From an uncultured Lachnospiraceae bacterium (GTDB lineage: Bacteria > Bacillota > Clostridia > Lachnospirales > Lachnospiraceae): 57,797 nucleotides of DNA. The notes under the pieces were generated by a model, which worked only from the letters and a program-made list of their open reading frames with translations, was not told the origin of the DNA and did no database searches. The stretch covers positions 1 to 57,797 of the forward strand of contig CAJUDM010000010.1 in NCBI GenBank assembly GCA_910584915.1, in the 5' to 3' direction. Shown here in pieces: positions 57,155 through 57,797 of this stretch. The stretch's first letter is position 1. Each line of letters starts with the position of its first letter. Position numbers and translations under genes: made by a program.

Positions 57155-57763
57155 CTACGCCTCCCACTCCCTGATCCGGTAGATAACGCCCAGTTCCCCG
57201 CATATCTTCCGACAACGCTCCTCCTCCTCTTTCGTAATCGTCGTATCCACCGTCGTCATAACCACATGGGGAACATATTTCGTGCACTCCTTCGCAAAGG
57301 CGAGCATCCCATGATATCCCTCTATGCCAAACCTGCTGCGGACGATCTCCTGGTATTTCTCCGGATCAGGGTGGTTTAAGCTGATGGAGACCGTATCGAT
57401 CAGCCCTTCCAGTTCCGGCGCGATATCCCTGCCGTTGATCAGAGAACCCTGTCCGTTGGTATTGATACGGATCGGGCACTTCCACTCGCTCTTCACAAAA
57501 GCCGCCGCCTCTTTCAATACCTCAAACGCCTCCGTCGGCTCCCCAAACCCGCAGAACACTACTTCTCCGTAATCCTCCCTGCTAAACCTCGCAAACTCCG
57601 CTATCACTTCCTGCGCCGTCGGCTCACGATCCAGCCACAGACTCCCTGAATTCCCCATCCTGTCCCGATCCTGCCGCAGACAAAACGTACAGGAGCAGCT
57701 GCACCTGTTGGTCAGATTCACATACAGATTATTATGAACTTCATACAAAATCTCCATCGCCAT
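57155..57763 (-). CDS. TatD-associated radical SAM protein
   Basis: A 202-residue compact radical SAM protein. The cluster motif is in NLTNRCSCSCTFCLRQDRD (C-x3-C-x2-C, about residue 20); GEVVFCGFGEPTEAFEVL (about 70) is the SAM-binding G-E-P block, and CPIRINTNGQGSL follows. This matches the group usually coded next to tatD nuclease genes; tatD itself would lie outside the window. The start is ATG-GCG-ATG; the first ATG, at 57763, sits close after GAGGAAGA, and the second, at 57757, is about as good. The edge of another 105-bp repeat member lies just upstream. Confidence 0.88.
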   Translation of the reverse strand: MAMEILYEVHNNLYVNLTNRCSCSCTFCLRQDRDRMGNSGSLWLDREPTAQEVIAEFARFSREDYGEVVFCGFGEPTEAFEVLKEAAAFVKSEWKCPIRINTNGQGSLINGRDIAPELEGLIDTVSISLNHPDPEKYQEIVRSRFGIEGYHGMLAFAKECTKYVPHVVMTTVDTTITKEEEERCRKICGELGVIYRIREWEA

Positions 57764-57776
57764 TCTTCCTCATATT

Positions 57777-57797
57777 CCAGTGCCGCATGAGACCTTA
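57777..57797 (-). repeat. Edge of a further SD-abutting repeat, cut by the window end
   Basis: The last bases read on minus GGTCTCATGC then GGCACTGG, matching the family end (stem arm, then GGAACTGG). The rest is outside the window. Confidence 0.5.

Overview
The window looks like a chromosomal segment of a Gram-positive anaerobe of the Clostridia, most likely Lachnospiraceae. The basis is gene content and order read from the translations: an Rnf operon, a Na+-translocating biotin decarboxylase operon, the run flavoprotein(BaiN-type)-cmk-ispH-rpsA, the run ylxM-ffh-rpsP-khpA-rimM-trmD, strong GGAGG ribosome-binding sites and moderately GC-rich coding DNA. Nearly every gene is on the minus strand; only the YprB-like nuclease (8006-9109) and the DUF305 gene (50492-51136) are on plus.

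Layout. 1-3.4 kb: flavin-type oxidoreductase, HD phosphohydrolase, a large YD-repeat protein and a hypothetical gene. 3.5-7.7 kb: rnfCDGEA, with rnfB missing from its usual place. 8-9.1 kb: YprB-like nuclease. 9.6-16.6 kb: a coiled-coil protein behind a SigD-like promoter, two GT-C-type membrane proteins, CheR, rpsA. 16.6-22.3 kb: ispH, cmk, a frameshifted small gene, a BaiN-type flavoprotein, and RpiR and TetR regulators. 22.6-28.1 kb: decarboxylase operon (carboxyltransferase, gamma, biotin carrier, beta, and a second carboxyltransferase of pyruvate/oxaloacetate type). 28.3-36.3 kb: lipoprotein, IS200-type element, secreted Ala-rich repeat protein, two D,D-carboxypeptidases, scpAB, metallophosphoesterase. 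36.4-40.3 kb: signal-recognition and ribosome-maturation operon. 40.4-48.2 kb: two BlaI/BlaR1-like pairs, ferritin and a second coiled-coil gene with a SigD-like promoter. 48.5-57.8 kb: paired small DMT transporters, ZIP transporter, DUF305, Sfp-type PPTase, RsmF-like methyltransferase, DMT permease coupled to a DUF1905/C39-like fusion, PAP2-like protein, TatD-associated radical SAM protein.

How genes work together. Rnf and the Na+ decarboxylase are both ion-translocating energy-conserving machines of the membrane. CheR and the two SigD-like promoters suggest a motile cell or motile ancestry. ScpAB, Cmk, RpsA, Ffh, RimM and TrmD are housekeeping.

The most unusual property is the density of short structured repeats in intercistronic DNA. 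I count at least five repeat families within 58 kb, plus one single-copy element with inverted ends. One family of about 105 bp lies against the ribosome-binding site of the next gene at up to five loci, and its helices covary between loci. A 140-bp MITE-like element has two inverted copies, one flanked by an 8-bp target duplication. Several genes also look recently damaged by frameshift (18.6-18.9, 48.2, 1.2-1.3 and 56.3 kb). No tRNA, rRNA or CRISPR array was recognised.
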